Source of the DNA: Paenibacillus sp. XY044
Lineage (GTDB): Bacteria > Bacillota > Bacilli > Paenibacillales > Paenibacillaceae
Direction of reading: 5' to 3'
NCBI RefSeq assembly: GCF_002257645.1
Contig: NZ_NQMO01000001.1
Span: 1,226,065-1,290,064, forward strand
Length of the DNA stretch: 64,000 nt
The notes under the pieces are model-generated. The model searched no databases. It worked only from the letters and a program-made list of their open reading frames with translations, and had not been told where the DNA came from. The translations under genes and the position numbers were made by a program. How positions within the stretch are numbered: position 1 is the stretch's first letter; every line of letters begins with the position of its first letter. This document shows positions 15,969-25,456 of this stretch, piece by piece.

Positions 15969-18650
15969 TTGAAGGGTTGGATGAAAAAACTCGGCGCAGG
16001 TCTTATCGTATTGATGATCTGCTCCCAAGTGGCACCGGCCGGAGGAAAGCAGGCAGTTCATGCCGCTGCGGCCACGGATGTTAATTTGGCGATTGGCAGT
16101 ACGGCCACGGCAAGCTCGGGCAGTGCAGCAAACGCGGTGGACGGCAAAGCCGAAACCGTATGGCAGCCATTAGCCGCCGACAGAAAGGATGATATGAACG
16201 TGTGGCTTTCCATCGACTTGGGCAGCGAGGTCACCTTCAACAAGGTGATTTTCAACCTGAATCGGGCAGATAATCTGAAGGATTACCAGCTTCTGTATTC
16301 GAACGACCAAACGACTTGGAGTGAAGCATTCAGCAAAAACAAGGATTTGAGCCCGGCGGAAACGGCCAACTTTGAGGCAGTCAGCGCACGGTATCTGAAG
16401 CTGAGCCTGAATCTCAGCAAAGACCTGAATGTGCAGTTATCCGAACTGTCCGTGTATAACAGTACGGAGACACCTGCGCCGGCTGATCTTCAGCGGATCT
16501 TTTTTACCGATGCGGCTGGAAAGGAATACCCGAACAACAGTGAAATCCGGCTGAGTAAAGGAGAGGAAGCCGAGCTGTTCTTGAAAGGCGAGCTGAAATC
16601 CGGCAGCGTCGTAGATCTGAGCGATGTGGCGAAAACCTATAAGTCTTCCACCATGGATGTGTCCGTGTCCCCGTCGGGGACCGTGACGGCCAATCAGGTC
16701 GGCGCATCATTGATGCAGGCGCTCGTACATACAACGGAGGATTTGAAGACTAGCGACCTCTGGGTGGTTGTTGATGATCCCGCAGCTTTTCAAGGCGAAG
16801 CCTATGTCGTCAATTCCCTGCTTACGCATCCGCGGATGAAGACGGAGATCGGGCAGCCTGCGGTCATCGAACCGAAGGATGTTTATCCGACCGTGTCCCT
16901 GACGCCAACCGTGAACGGAAATGTTACAGGCGAATTGATTTATAACGGAAGTAAGAAAGTTGATGCTTGGCCAAAGACGGCATTGACCAAAGGTGAAGCG
17001 GTGGAATGGACGCCAGCGGGAAAGGCGGACAAACAGGGCACTTATGAGATCCGTTTGACGATTGAACAGACCGGGAAAACCCCTGTATATGAGTCCTACT
17101 CCTTTACAGTGCTCGATCCCAAAAGCATTCCAGCAGGACAAAGCCAAATCGCTTTCCTGGGCAAAGACGGAAAAATGGTATACGTCGGGGATTACCGAGG
17201 CAACAAAATTCTCGACTTCTCGAATGTCGGCTATATGGGAGGCGGCGTACAGATTCCGAACGTGCCTGTAAAAGCTACCGTGTCTCCTGGAGAGGGGGAT
17301 GATACGGCGCGCATCCAGGCGGCGATCGACGAGGTGGCCCGCCTTCCGCTCGGCAAGGACGGGTTCCGCGGCACGGTCCTGCTGAAAAAAGGAAGATATG
17401 ACGTCGGCGGCACGCTGACCGTCAAAGCCAGCGGGATCGTGCTGCGCGGTGAGGGACAGGATGAAAAAGGGACGCTTATTTACGGCACCGGCGCAAACCC
17501 GCGCAATCTGATTGAAATCGGGGAGAATGTCGGACTTACCGTGGATAGCGGCTCCAAGCAGACGATCTCCGATTTGTATGTGCCGTCGGGTTCGCGAACC
17601 TTTCATGTGGAAGACGCCAGTGCCTATCATGTGGGCGACCAAATCGTCGTCCGCCGAATCGGGGATAAAAACTGGATTCATGCTATCGGCATGGATTACA
17701 TTTACAACCGTCCGGGTGGCACGGTAACCCAGTGGTCTCCGTTTAACCTGGATTTCGATCGGGTCATCACCGCCGTCGAAGGCAATTCCATTACGGTAGA
17801 CGCGCCGCTGGCCAGCGCAATCGAGCGAAAATGGGGCGGCGGAGAAATTTACAAATACACGGATGATACCCGCATTCAGCAGGTAGGTGTTGAAAATATG
17901 CGGGTGGATTCAGACTTTGACCCGAGCGTCATGGATACGGTCATGGATAATGATACGACCGATCCGTATTATGCAGACGAGAAGCATGCCGAGCGTTTCG
18001 TTGTGTTTAACAGCGTTAAAAACGGCTGGGTCCGTGATGTGACAGGGTATCATTTATCGTATTCTCTCGTGCAAATGAGCCGCAACTCCAAATGGATCAC
18101 CGTTCAGGACAGCAAGATGTACGACATGGTCAGCATTATCACTGGCGGCCGCCGGTACGTCATCCATCAGATGGGCCAGCTGAATTTTGTGCAGCGGATC
18201 TACACCGAGACCGCGCGGCATGCTTTTGTCGTAGACAGCCGGGTGCAGGGACCCAACGTGTTTCTGGACGGCGAGGCGGTGAAAAATTACAACACCAGCG
18301 AACCGCATCACCGCTGGTCCGTAGGCGGACTGTTCGATAACATCAAAGCTCCGATTTCCATCCGGGACAGAGCTTGGCTCGGCAGCGGCCATGGCTGGGC
18401 CGGAGCCAACTATGTGAGCTGGAACACAGAGGGAGAGCTTACCTCGCAGCAGCCGCCGACAGCACAGAACTATGCCATCGGCCATGTCGGCGAGAATGTG
18501 CCGGGTCTGGTTCCAAGCGACTATGATCCCCGTCCGCGCAGCGATGGATACTGGGACAGCTACGGTCAGCACGTAACCGTGGAAAGCTTGTATAAGCAGC
18601 AGCTGTTAGAGCGGTTGGGCAAAAAAGCACTGAACAACATTAAAAAGTAA
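15969..18650 (+). CDS. Secreted discoidin plus parallel beta-helix protein, candidate polysaccharide-active enzyme
   Basis: An 893-residue exported protein. A signal peptide (GWMKKLGAGLIVLMICSQVA, ending near VHA) is followed by an F5/8 type C carbohydrate-binding domain (about 38-165: VDGKAETVWQ, WLSIDLGSEVTFNKVIFNL), Ig-like spacers (about 170-415), and a right-handed beta-helix of pectate-lyase/GH28-related type starting with GDDTARIQAAIDEVARLP and VLLKKGRYDVGGTLTV. Start chosen as TTG at 15969, eight bases after AAGGAAGGTGG; GTG 15957 and ATG 15981 are alternatives. No exact lyase or hydrolase family could be assigned. Its cre site suggests a role in feeding on polymers. A terminator follows. 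Confidence 0.8.
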   Translation: MKGWMKKLGAGLIVLMICSQVAPAGGKQAVHAAAATDVNLAIGSTATASSGSAANAVDGKAETVWQPLAADRKDDMNVWLSIDLGSEVTFNKVIFNLNRADNLKDYQLLYSNDQTTWSEAFSKNKDLSPAETANFEAVSARYLKLSLNLSKDLNVQLSELSVYNSTETPAPADLQRIFFTDAAGKEYPNNSEIRLSKGEEAELFLKGELKSGSVVDLSDVAKTYKSSTMDVSVSPSGTVTANQVGASLMQALVHTTEDLKTSDLWVVVDDPAAFQGEAYVVNSLLTHPRMKTEIGQPAVIEPKDVYPTVSLTPTVNGNVTGELIYNGSKKVDAWPKTALTKGEAVEWTPAGKADKQGTYEIRLTIEQTGKTPVYESYSFTVLDPKSIPAGQSQIAFLGKDGKMVYVGDYRGNKILDFSNVGYMGGGVQIPNVPVKATVSPGEGDDTARIQAAIDEVARLPLGKDGFRGTVLLKKGRYDVGGTLTVKASGIVLRGEGQDEKGTLIYGTGANPRNLIEIGENVGLTVDSGSKQTISDLYVPSGSRTFHVEDASAYHVGDQIVVRRIGDKNWIHAIGMDYIYNRPGGTVTQWSPFNLDFDRVITAVEGNSITVDAPLASAIERKWGGGEIYKYTDDTRIQQVGVENMRVDSDFDPSVMDTVMDNDTTDPYYADEKHAERFVVFNSVKNGWVRDVTGYHLSYSLVQMSRNSKWITVQDSKMYDMVSIITGGRRYVIHQMGQLNFVQRIYTETARHAFVVDSRVQGPNVFLDGEAVKNYNTSEPHHRWSVGGLFDNIKAPISIRDRAWLGSGHGWAGANYVSWNTEGELTSQQPPTAQNYAIGHVGENVPGLVPSDYDPRPRSDGYWDSYGQHVTVESLYKQQLLERLGKKALNNIKK

Positions 18651-18697
18651 CTTGCACCTAATATGAAGCGAAGCTGAATCTGCATTTTGCTTGAAGG

Positions 18698-18763
18698 AAA
18701 CCATGAATTCCAACCCCCGTCACTCGTTCAGAGGTACGGCGGTACGGGATCATGGTTTTTTTC
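18698..18763 (+). terminator. Terminator after the beta-helix gene
   Basis: AAACCATGA (18698-18706) pairs with TCATGGTTT (18750-18758), enclosing a CCCCCGT/ACGGG pairing, followed by TTTTTTT. Confidence 0.65.
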
Positions 18764-18908
18764 GTTAGCGTAAAAAAACACAACCGCCAGGAATCTATGC
18801 CATGGAGAGACGGCCGGATCAGGAGTAGCATGGAGGCTGGAAACGCGCAGTGAGCGGGATGAATGGAATCGCCAATGATGCTTTTACAATGAAAAGGAGG
18901 TTCAATTA

Positions 18909-20201
18909 ATGAAAGCGCTTCTCGTTGGATTGGGAGGTTTCGGCGGCGGCTGGTACCGGAAGCTCCGGTCCCAGTATGCAGATTTGGAACTCGTCGTTGC
19001 AGATAAGGATTCGGATAAAAGGCTGGCGGTGGAGGCTGACGGAATTCCCTTTTACGAAAATGCCCGGGAAGCCATAGAGCGGGAGCAGCCCGATCTGGTG
19101 ATCAACGTCACCCCTAGGGAGGTGCACAAGCGCATTAACGAGCTGGCGTTTGACCATAAGCTGCCGGTGTTTTGCGAAAAGCCGATCGCCGATAACTATG
19201 AGGATGCCGCCGCGATGGTTCAGCGCGCTGAACAGGAGCGAATTCCGTTCATGATTGCGGAAAACTACCGTACCTTTCCGGCGGTACGCAAGCTGAAGCA
19301 GCTCCTGAACGAAGGGGCGATCGGTGAGCTTCGGTCCATGGAATGCGACTTTTTCAGGCAGCGCCAAAAAACAACCCTGGAACGGGACGAAGTGCTGGAA
19401 GAAGTTATGATTCACCATTTTGATCTGCTGCGGTATTTATCCGGCCGCGAAGTGAGCAGGCTGTATGCTTCACGCAGGCATGTGTTTCATATTGTGATGG
19501 ATCTGCAAGCCGGCATTCAAGCCTCGTTTCGCTGTTCTTTGACCAGCCAGGGGCGGGAAACGCAGTGGGCCGGCGATTGGCGGATGGAGGGATCGCTGGG
19601 CAGCCTGACTTTCGCCGACGGCGTGCTCGAACTCACGACGGCGGAAGGCGTTCGGCGGATGGAGGATTTTAGCAGCATCGACGCTCCGGGGCCGTTCACC
19701 GAGTTTTTGCGGTCACTGGAAGAAAACCGGCCGGGAGAAACGAATGCCAAAGATTATTTGAAGAACCAGGCACTGGCTGATTACACCAGGCGATCTCTTC
19801 AGGCAGGAGTCCCTGTCGACACCTCAGACAGCTGGGGTTACGACCCGGCCGTCGTCCGGAATTTCCTTCGCGCCGATCTCACAGGTTCCGTGAGCCATGG
19901 GGGTGAAGGGTTGGTGTATGGCAGCAAGCTGTTTGGGAATGACGATTTCGACACGCCGCTGAAATTTTTGCACTACACGGTCGTCCCGCCAGGGTCATCC
20001 ATCGGTCTGCATGGCCACCGCGAGGATGAAGAACTGTACATGCTGCTGGAAGGAAGCGGCTTGATGACGGTAAACGGCAGAACGTACCGGGTGGAAGCCG
20101 GGGACATCGTCCTGAACAAGCCTTGGTGGAAGCACGGTCTCCTGAATGACGGGGATGTACCGATCAAAGCGATCATTTTTGAAGCGGGCAAAACAAAGTA
20201 G
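18909..20201 (+). CDS. Gfo/Idh/MocA-family dehydrogenase fused to a cupin domain
   Basis: A 430-residue two-domain protein. Residues 1-310 are an NAD(P)-dependent sugar dehydrogenase: nucleotide loop GLGGFGGGW (7-15), the conserved E90-K91-P92 with catalytic-site Lys91, and MIHHFDLLRYLSGR in the substrate domain. Residues 325-425 form a cupin with metal-ligand motif H368-G-H370 and E374/E375 followed by GSGLMTVNGRTYRVEAGD. Normal dehydrogenases of this family stop near residue 350, so the cupin is an added module, perhaps a sugar epimerase/mutarotase or ligand sensor. First gene of the fucosidase island; AAAAGGAGG precedes the ATG and GH95 follows after 47 bases. Confidence 0.85.
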   Translation: MKALLVGLGGFGGGWYRKLRSQYADLELVVADKDSDKRLAVEADGIPFYENAREAIEREQPDLVINVTPREVHKRINELAFDHKLPVFCEKPIADNYEDAAAMVQRAEQERIPFMIAENYRTFPAVRKLKQLLNEGAIGELRSMECDFFRQRQKTTLERDEVLEEVMIHHFDLLRYLSGREVSRLYASRRHVFHIVMDLQAGIQASFRCSLTSQGRETQWAGDWRMEGSLGSLTFADGVLELTTAEGVRRMEDFSSIDAPGPFTEFLRSLEENRPGETNAKDYLKNQALADYTRRSLQAGVPVDTSDSWGYDPAVVRNFLRADLTGSVSHGGEGLVYGSKLFGNDDFDTPLKFLHYTVVPPGSSIGLHGHREDEELYMLLEGSGLMTVNGRTYRVEAGDIVLNKPWWKHGLLNDGDVPIKAIIFEAGKTK

Positions 20202-20248
20202 AAGGTGCTGCCTGCAGGTGACATAGCAGAAAAGGTGGGGTGAAGAAT

Positions 20249-22657
20249 ATGGTCGAACAGGATCGCAGCATGCAAGAGCAAGTCTCTGCGCGTGCCCAGA
20301 CACTTCGTTTATGGTATACGAAGCCCGCAGCCGGCTGGAATGAGGCGCTGCCGATCGGGAATGGGCGGCTGGGCGCAATGGTGTACGGCACGCCTTGGCA
20401 GGAAAAAGTCCAGCTCAATGAGGATTCGATCTGGTACGGCGGTCCGGGCAGGGCAGCCAATCCCCGGTCGCAGCCTTATTTGGACGAAATCCGAACAATG
20501 CTGAAGGAGGGAAGGCAGGCAGAGGCAGAGCATTTAGCCAGAATGGCGATGACGGCTTCCCCTAAGTACGAGCAGCCGTACCAGCCCCTCGGGGAGCTTA
20601 TTATAAAGTTTCCTGAGCAGGAGGTGCCGGTGGAAAACTACGAGCGGCAGCTGGACTTGGAGCAGGCCGTTGTGGACGTTCGCTACCGGCACAGGGGCGT
20701 TCTATATCGCAGGACGTATTTTACCAGCGAACCGGATGGGGTGATGGTGATCCGGTTGACGGCGGACCAGCCGGGACAGCTTACGCTTGCCGTCAATCTG
20801 ATGCGTCGTCCGCTGGATGGCGGCTGCCGAACCGCCCCGCCGGAGGCCGTCGTCATGGACGGAGAATGCGGAGCGGACGGCGTCCGTTTTAGTGCGGCCG
20901 TCCGTGCCGTGATCCAAGGAGGGCGGCAAAGGATCATCGGCGATTTCATCTCCATCGAAGGAGCGGATCATGTAACCCTGCTGTTGTCGGCGCAAAGCAC
21001 CTTTCGCGTGGAGCAGCCGGCAGCGGTTTGCCTGGAGCAGCTGGAGCGGGCGGCAGCCAAACCTTTTGAAACGCTGCTGAAGCGGCATACGGAGGAGTAC
21101 AGTTCCCGGTTCGGCCGCTTTGCGATAAATCTGACGCCGGATGTCGATCCGTATGCCGAGCTTCCTACGGACCAGCGGCTGCTCCGATTAAAGAACGCAT
21201 TGGAGCAGGAAAGCGGCAAAGACATCGCCGCTGGTTCCCTTGCTGTAAATGAGGAGCTTAGGGATCCCGGGCTGGCCGCCCTGTATGTCCAATATGGACG
21301 ATATCTGCTCATATCCTGTTCCCGCCCGGGCACTTTAGCAGCCAATCTGCAGGGGATATGGAACGACAGCTTTACTCCGCCGTGGGAATCCAAATATACG
21401 ATAAACATTAACGTTCAGATGAATTACTGGCCGGCTGAAGTGCTTCATTTACCCGATTGTCATGAACCTCTGTTCGATTTGATTGACCGGATGCGGGTTA
21501 ATGGGCGCGCTACCGCACATGAAATGTACGGCTGCCGGGGATTTACCGCCCATCACAACACGAATGTGTGGGCAGAAACCCGGCCCGAGGGAATTTTGAT
21601 GACCTGCACGGTATGGCCGATGGGCGCCGCATGGCTGTGCTTACATTTGTGGGAGCACTTCCGTTTCGGGGGCGACCTCGCTTTTCTTGCCGAAAGGGCA
21701 TACCCGGCAATGAAGGAAGCTGCGCTGTTTCTCCTTGATTATATGATCGAGGAAGACGGCTTTCGGGTTACAGGACCCTCGGTTTCGCCGGAAAACCGCT
21801 TCGTTCTCCCGAACGGTGGCAGCGGCAGTCTATGCATCGGCCCGTCGATGGATTCGCAAATCGCGCTGTCGCTGCTGTTGGCTACCTCTGAAGCGGCGGG
21901 AATCATCGGCGAGGACGATCAGTCATTTTTGGGCGAACTGCGTGAGACGATTCATCGCATCCCGCGCCCGGCTGTGGGCAGGAACGGGCAAATTATGGAG
22001 TGGCTGCACGACTACGAGGAAGCTGACCCCGGGCATCGGCATATTTCGCAGCTGTTCGCACTGCATCCAGGTGAACTGATCGATATAAGGGACACACCGG
22101 AGCTGGCGGCCGCTGCTAAGAGGACGCTGGCACGGCGCCTCGCCGCAGGCGGCGGCCACACGGGCTGGAGCCGGGCCTGGATCGTCAACTTTTACGCCCG
22201 GCTTGGCATGGGCGAGGAGGCTGGCGGTCATCTCATGAAGCTGTTGGCTGCGTCCACCTATCCGAATTTGCTGGACTGCCATCCGCCTTTTCAAATCGAC
22301 GGCAATTTCGGCGGTGCGGCGGGAGCGGCGGAAATGCTGATGCAATCGCATGCGGGAGAGATCCGTCTGCTGCCGGCTCTGCCGAAGGCGTGGCGTTCCG
22401 GCCATGTACAAGGGCTTAGAGCAAGAGGAGGGTACACGGTAGATTTGTCGTGGAGTATGGGAATGCTTGCCGAGGTTACGATTCATTCTTCTAATGCAGG
22501 CATGTGCCGCCTATGGTCTCCCGTCCCCTTGGAACTGACGGTTTCCGATCACCCGGAAGCCAAGACATTAAGGGCAGCGTCAGGTGTTGACAATCCGGGA
22601 TATGAATATGTTTTAACTTTGGCAGCAGGGGAAACCCGCAGCATTCGGGCGCAGTAA
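20249..22657 (+). CDS. GH95 alpha-L-fucosidase or alpha-L-galactosidase
   Basis: Inverting glycoside hydrolase of family 95 (802 residues), releasing terminal alpha-L-fucose or alpha-L-galactose. Family motifs are ALPIGNGRLGAMVYG near the start, SRPGTLAANLQGIWN and NINVQMNYWPAEV, the catalytic-base region H-H-N437-T-N439, the acid E515 in SVSPENR, and D684 in FQIDGNFGGAAG. No signal peptide, so it works in the cytoplasm on imported oligosaccharides. The ATG at 20249 has ideal spacing from AAAGGTGGGG; the GTG at 20240 overlaps that site. It sits between the dehydrogenase-cupin fusion and the SGNH esterase on one strand. Fucose versus L-galactose specificity cannot be read from sequence. Confidence 0.92.
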   Translation: MVEQDRSMQEQVSARAQTLRLWYTKPAAGWNEALPIGNGRLGAMVYGTPWQEKVQLNEDSIWYGGPGRAANPRSQPYLDEIRTMLKEGRQAEAEHLARMAMTASPKYEQPYQPLGELIIKFPEQEVPVENYERQLDLEQAVVDVRYRHRGVLYRRTYFTSEPDGVMVIRLTADQPGQLTLAVNLMRRPLDGGCRTAPPEAVVMDGECGADGVRFSAAVRAVIQGGRQRIIGDFISIEGADHVTLLLSAQSTFRVEQPAAVCLEQLERAAAKPFETLLKRHTEEYSSRFGRFAINLTPDVDPYAELPTDQRLLRLKNALEQESGKDIAAGSLAVNEELRDPGLAALYVQYGRYLLISCSRPGTLAANLQGIWNDSFTPPWESKYTININVQMNYWPAEVLHLPDCHEPLFDLIDRMRVNGRATAHEMYGCRGFTAHHNTNVWAETRPEGILMTCTVWPMGAAWLCLHLWEHFRFGGDLAFLAERAYPAMKEAALFLLDYMIEEDGFRVTGPSVSPENRFVLPNGGSGSLCIGPSMDSQIALSLLLATSEAAGIIGEDDQSFLGELRETIHRIPRPAVGRNGQIMEWLHDYEEADPGHRHISQLFALHPGELIDIRDTPELAAAAKRTLARRLAAGGGHTGWSRAWIVNFYARLGMGEEAGGHLMKLLAASTYPNLLDCHPPFQIDGNFGGAAGAAEMLMQSHAGEIRLLPALPKAWRSGHVQGLRARGGYTVDLSWSMGMLAEVTIHSSNAGMCRLWSPVPLELTVSDHPEAKTLRAASGVDNPGYEYVLTLAAGETRSIRAQ

Positions 22658-22740
22658 CGGAAAGGACCTTTCTGTATACGGTCAATAAAGAACACTGTAC
22701 GCTGTGCATCAATCCAACAAAGATGAATGGGGGCAGGATC

Positions 22741-23373
22741 ATGAGCCGACTGGAACACAACGATGTGGTTCTTTTTCAGGGCGACAGCATTACCGACGCG
22801 GGAAGGGACCTGAATAAACCGGGCGATCTCGGGAAGGGATACGCACTGATGACAGCCGGATGGTTTGGCATGAACTTTCCGGAGAAGAACGTTACCTTTC
22901 TCAACCGGGGGATCAGCGGCAACCGGGTCTCCGACCTGCGCGAGCGTTGGCAGGAGGACTGTCTGGAACTCAAACCGACCTGGGTATCGGTTTATATCGG
23001 TATTAACGACTGCTGGCGCAGGTATGACCGCAATGACCCGACGGATCCCGAGAGTTTCAAGGCGGGCTACCGTGAACTCCTGGAACGGACGGCCCGGACC
23101 GGTGCAAGACTCATCCTGATCGAGCCGTTTGTCCTTCCTTATCCGGAAGACCGAAAAGCTTGGAGAGAGGACCTGGATCCGAAAATACATGCCGTCCGCG
23201 AGCTATCTGCGGAATTCGGCGCGCCGCTGGTCCCGCTCGATGGTTTGTTCGCACGCGCGGCTTCCGTTCGGGAGCCCTCGTTCTGGACGCTGGACGGCGT
23301 TCATCCGACGCCGGCAGGGCATGCGCTCATTGCGGATGCCTGGCTACAAACGATGGGATTGTCTCGATCATAA
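22741..23373 (+). CDS. SGNH/GDSL-family esterase (probable sugar acetylesterase)
   Basis: A 210-residue SGNH hydrolase with all four blocks: nucleophile S16 in FQGDSITDAG, Gly in RGISGNR, Asn in YIGINDCW, and the D185/H188 pair in DGVHPTPAG. No signal peptide, so it is cytoplasmic. In this context it most likely removes acetyl groups from imported oligosaccharides, a common partner of fucosidases and unsaturated uronyl hydrolases; the substrate is inferred. ATG 22741 follows GGGGGCAGG; an upstream in-frame ATG at 22723 is possible. It lies between GH95 and the permease genes. Confidence 0.87.
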   Translation: MSRLEHNDVVLFQGDSITDAGRDLNKPGDLGKGYALMTAGWFGMNFPEKNVTFLNRGISGNRVSDLRERWQEDCLELKPTWVSVYIGINDCWRRYDRNDPTDPESFKAGYRELLERTARTGARLILIEPFVLPYPEDRKAWREDLDPKIHAVRELSAEFGAPLVPLDGLFARAASVREPSFWTLDGVHPTPAGHALIADAWLQTMGLSRS

Positions 23374-23470
23374 TAAAACACAAGCAAAGCGACAAATCCC
23401 CATTCCGATGGTCCGGACAAAAAGATTAACATTAACGATGAAGCGATCTATACAAAAAGGAGCGATATTT

Positions 23471-24430
23471 ATGCCACAACAAGCGCCCGCCGCCATTTCT
23501 GCCTCTAGTCCGGGCTTGCCCGCATCCAAAAGGCGGATGAACAATCTGCGCAAATACAAGGCGCTGTACTTGATCTCACTGCCGGGAATCATTTATTTTA
23601 TCGTATTTAAATACCTGCCCCTGTTGGGCTCCGTCATGGCGTTTCAAAACTATAACATCTTTAAGGGCTTTACAGGCAGCCCATGGGTCGGTTTCGACCA
23701 ATTCCGCCGGATGTTCACTTACCCGGAGTTTCTGCGGATTCTTGAAAACACGGTTTTCATCGGGTTTTATGATTTGATTTTTGCTTTTCCGGTTCCGATT
23801 ATTTTTGCGCTACTCCTGAACGAACTGAGAAAAGTCGTGTACAAACGGATACTTCAGACCGTGGTCTATCTGCCACACTTCCTCTCTTGGGTAATTATCG
23901 GGGGAATCATGATCGGCATATTGTCGCCGACAACGGGAATCGTGAACCAAGCTCTTAACGCGCTCGGCCTCAAATCGATTTACTTTCTGGGCGAGGATTC
24001 GTATATCCGGAGCATTCTGGTCGGAACGGGCATCTGGAAAGACAGCGGCTGGGGCACCATCGTGTATTTGGCTGCATTGGCCAGCATAAACCCTGAACTG
24101 TATGAAGCCGCCCGCATCGACGGTGCCAGCCGATGGAAACAAACCTTGTCGATCACGATCCCGGCCATTCTGCCGACCATCACCATCATGTTCCTGCTCC
24201 ATATCGGCAATTTCCTGGATTTCGGCTTTGAACGCGTATTCGTCTTCGTAAACTCCCTGAATGAGAGCAAGGGCGATATTCTCGACACCTACATTTACCG
24301 GGTAGGCTTGATCGACCAGCAGTACAGCTACACGACGGCGATCGGACTCTTTAAATCGGTGGTCGGACTGATGCTCGTTATGATCGGGAATACGCTGAGC
24401 AAGCGGGCTTCGGGCGAAGGACTCTACTAG
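23471..24430 (+). CDS. LplB-type sugar ABC transporter permease
   Basis: Membrane subunit of an importer for complex sugars (LplB/YtcP group). The 319-residue protein has six predicted segments beginning ALYLISLPGIIYFIVFKYLP, the family phrase NYNIFKGFTGSPWVGFDQF, and the EAA loop NPELYEAARIDGASRWKQT near residue 215. The ATG at 23471 is seven bases after AAAGGAG; the frame is open much further upstream, overlapping the esterase gene, but nothing supports an earlier start. It is followed 19 bases later by its partner. No ATPase gene is linked. Confidence 0.92.
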   Translation: MPQQAPAAISASSPGLPASKRRMNNLRKYKALYLISLPGIIYFIVFKYLPLLGSVMAFQNYNIFKGFTGSPWVGFDQFRRMFTYPEFLRILENTVFIGFYDLIFAFPVPIIFALLLNELRKVVYKRILQTVVYLPHFLSWVIIGGIMIGILSPTTGIVNQALNALGLKSIYFLGEDSYIRSILVGTGIWKDSGWGTIVYLAALASINPELYEAARIDGASRWKQTLSITIPAILPTITIMFLLHIGNFLDFGFERVFVFVNSLNESKGDILDTYIYRVGLIDQQYSYTTAIGLFKSVVGLMLVMIGNTLSKRASGEGLY

Positions 24431-24449
24431 TAAGGAGAAGGATGACACA

Positions 24450-25313
24450 ATGAAAAACAAAGGCAGCTTATTTGACGGATTCAATTATATTTTTCTGACC
24501 CTGGTCGGATGCTTGATGGTGTTCCCTCTTCTCCATGTGCTCGCCAAGTCGTTCAGCAGCAGCCAGGCCATCAATGCGGGCAAGGTCAAGCTGCTTCCGG
24601 TCGATTGGACGCTGACGAACTATCACGTGATTTTGGGTGACAGCTCCATCTGGCGGGCGTTTTTGGTAAGCGTATTCATCACCGTTGTCGGGACGCTGAT
24701 TAACCTGATCCTGACTGCATCGCTGGCGTACCCGTTATCTAGACCCGAGTATACGATGCGCAAAGTCGTTCTGATCTTTATATTGATTACCATGATCTTT
24801 CAAGCGCCACTTATCCCCAACTATATGGTGATTAAAAACCTGCATCTGATCGACTCGTTATGGGCCCTGATCATTCCGTCGGCCATCAGTGCGTACAACC
24901 TGTTCATCATGCGTTCCTTCTTTGTGGCTCTACCGTCGGAACTGATCGACAGTGCCCGGATCGACGGGGCAGGGGAACTGCGTACGATGTGGAGCGTCAT
25001 TCTTCCGCTGTCCAAACCGGCCATGGCGACCATGGGTCTGTTCTACGCAGTATCCCACTGGAACTCATATTCATCGGCGCTGTATTTTATCAACACCCGG
25101 GCGCTCTACCCGCTGCAGCTTCGCCTCCGGGAGATCGTTCTGAGCAATGACCTTGGCCAGGCCGGGAACCTGCTTGAAAATGTGAACGAAATTTCTCCGG
25201 CGGGCGTGCAAATGGCGGTGATCATCGTTTCCGTCGTACCGATTATTATCGTTTACCCATTCCTCCAGAAGTACTTTATCAAAGGGATGCTGATCGGGTC
25301 GATCAAGGCCTGA
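24450..25313 (+). CDS. YtcP-type sugar ABC transporter permease
   Basis: Partner permease of LplB type (287 residues), with six membrane segments starting at FNYIFLTLVGCLMVFPLLHV, and the EAA loop LPSELIDSARIDGAGELR near residue 170. It ends in YFIKGMLIGSIKA, a near-invariant tail of YtcP-type permeases. GGAGAAGG precedes the ATG. The 143 bases to the next gene carry no terminator, so the binding protein that follows is probably on the same transcript. Confidence 0.92.
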   Translation: MKNKGSLFDGFNYIFLTLVGCLMVFPLLHVLAKSFSSSQAINAGKVKLLPVDWTLTNYHVILGDSSIWRAFLVSVFITVVGTLINLILTASLAYPLSRPEYTMRKVVLIFILITMIFQAPLIPNYMVIKNLHLIDSLWALIIPSAISAYNLFIMRSFFVALPSELIDSARIDGAGELRTMWSVILPLSKPAMATMGLFYAVSHWNSYSSALYFINTRALYPLQLRLREIVLSNDLGQAGNLLENVNEISPAGVQMAVIIVSVVPIIIVYPFLQKYFIKGMLIGSIKA

Positions 25314-25456
25314 TGCGATTACAATATAGTCAGAAAAAGAACGCGTTTTCATAGATGCGAAATGTGATAAGATATTAGACATCAGCGCCATGCTTGTACA
25401 GCGGCGTTCAAGTATAGGCCATCGGTAATTCGCTGGTTGCAGGGGAGGAGAACACG

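Noticed and set aside
25338..25351. cre-like AGAACGCGTTTTCA upstream of the first LipO-type binding protein
   Set aside because: Only 12 of 14 positions match and two important ones differ (first T and a left-arm A); position is reasonable, but support is weaker than at 725 and 15932.
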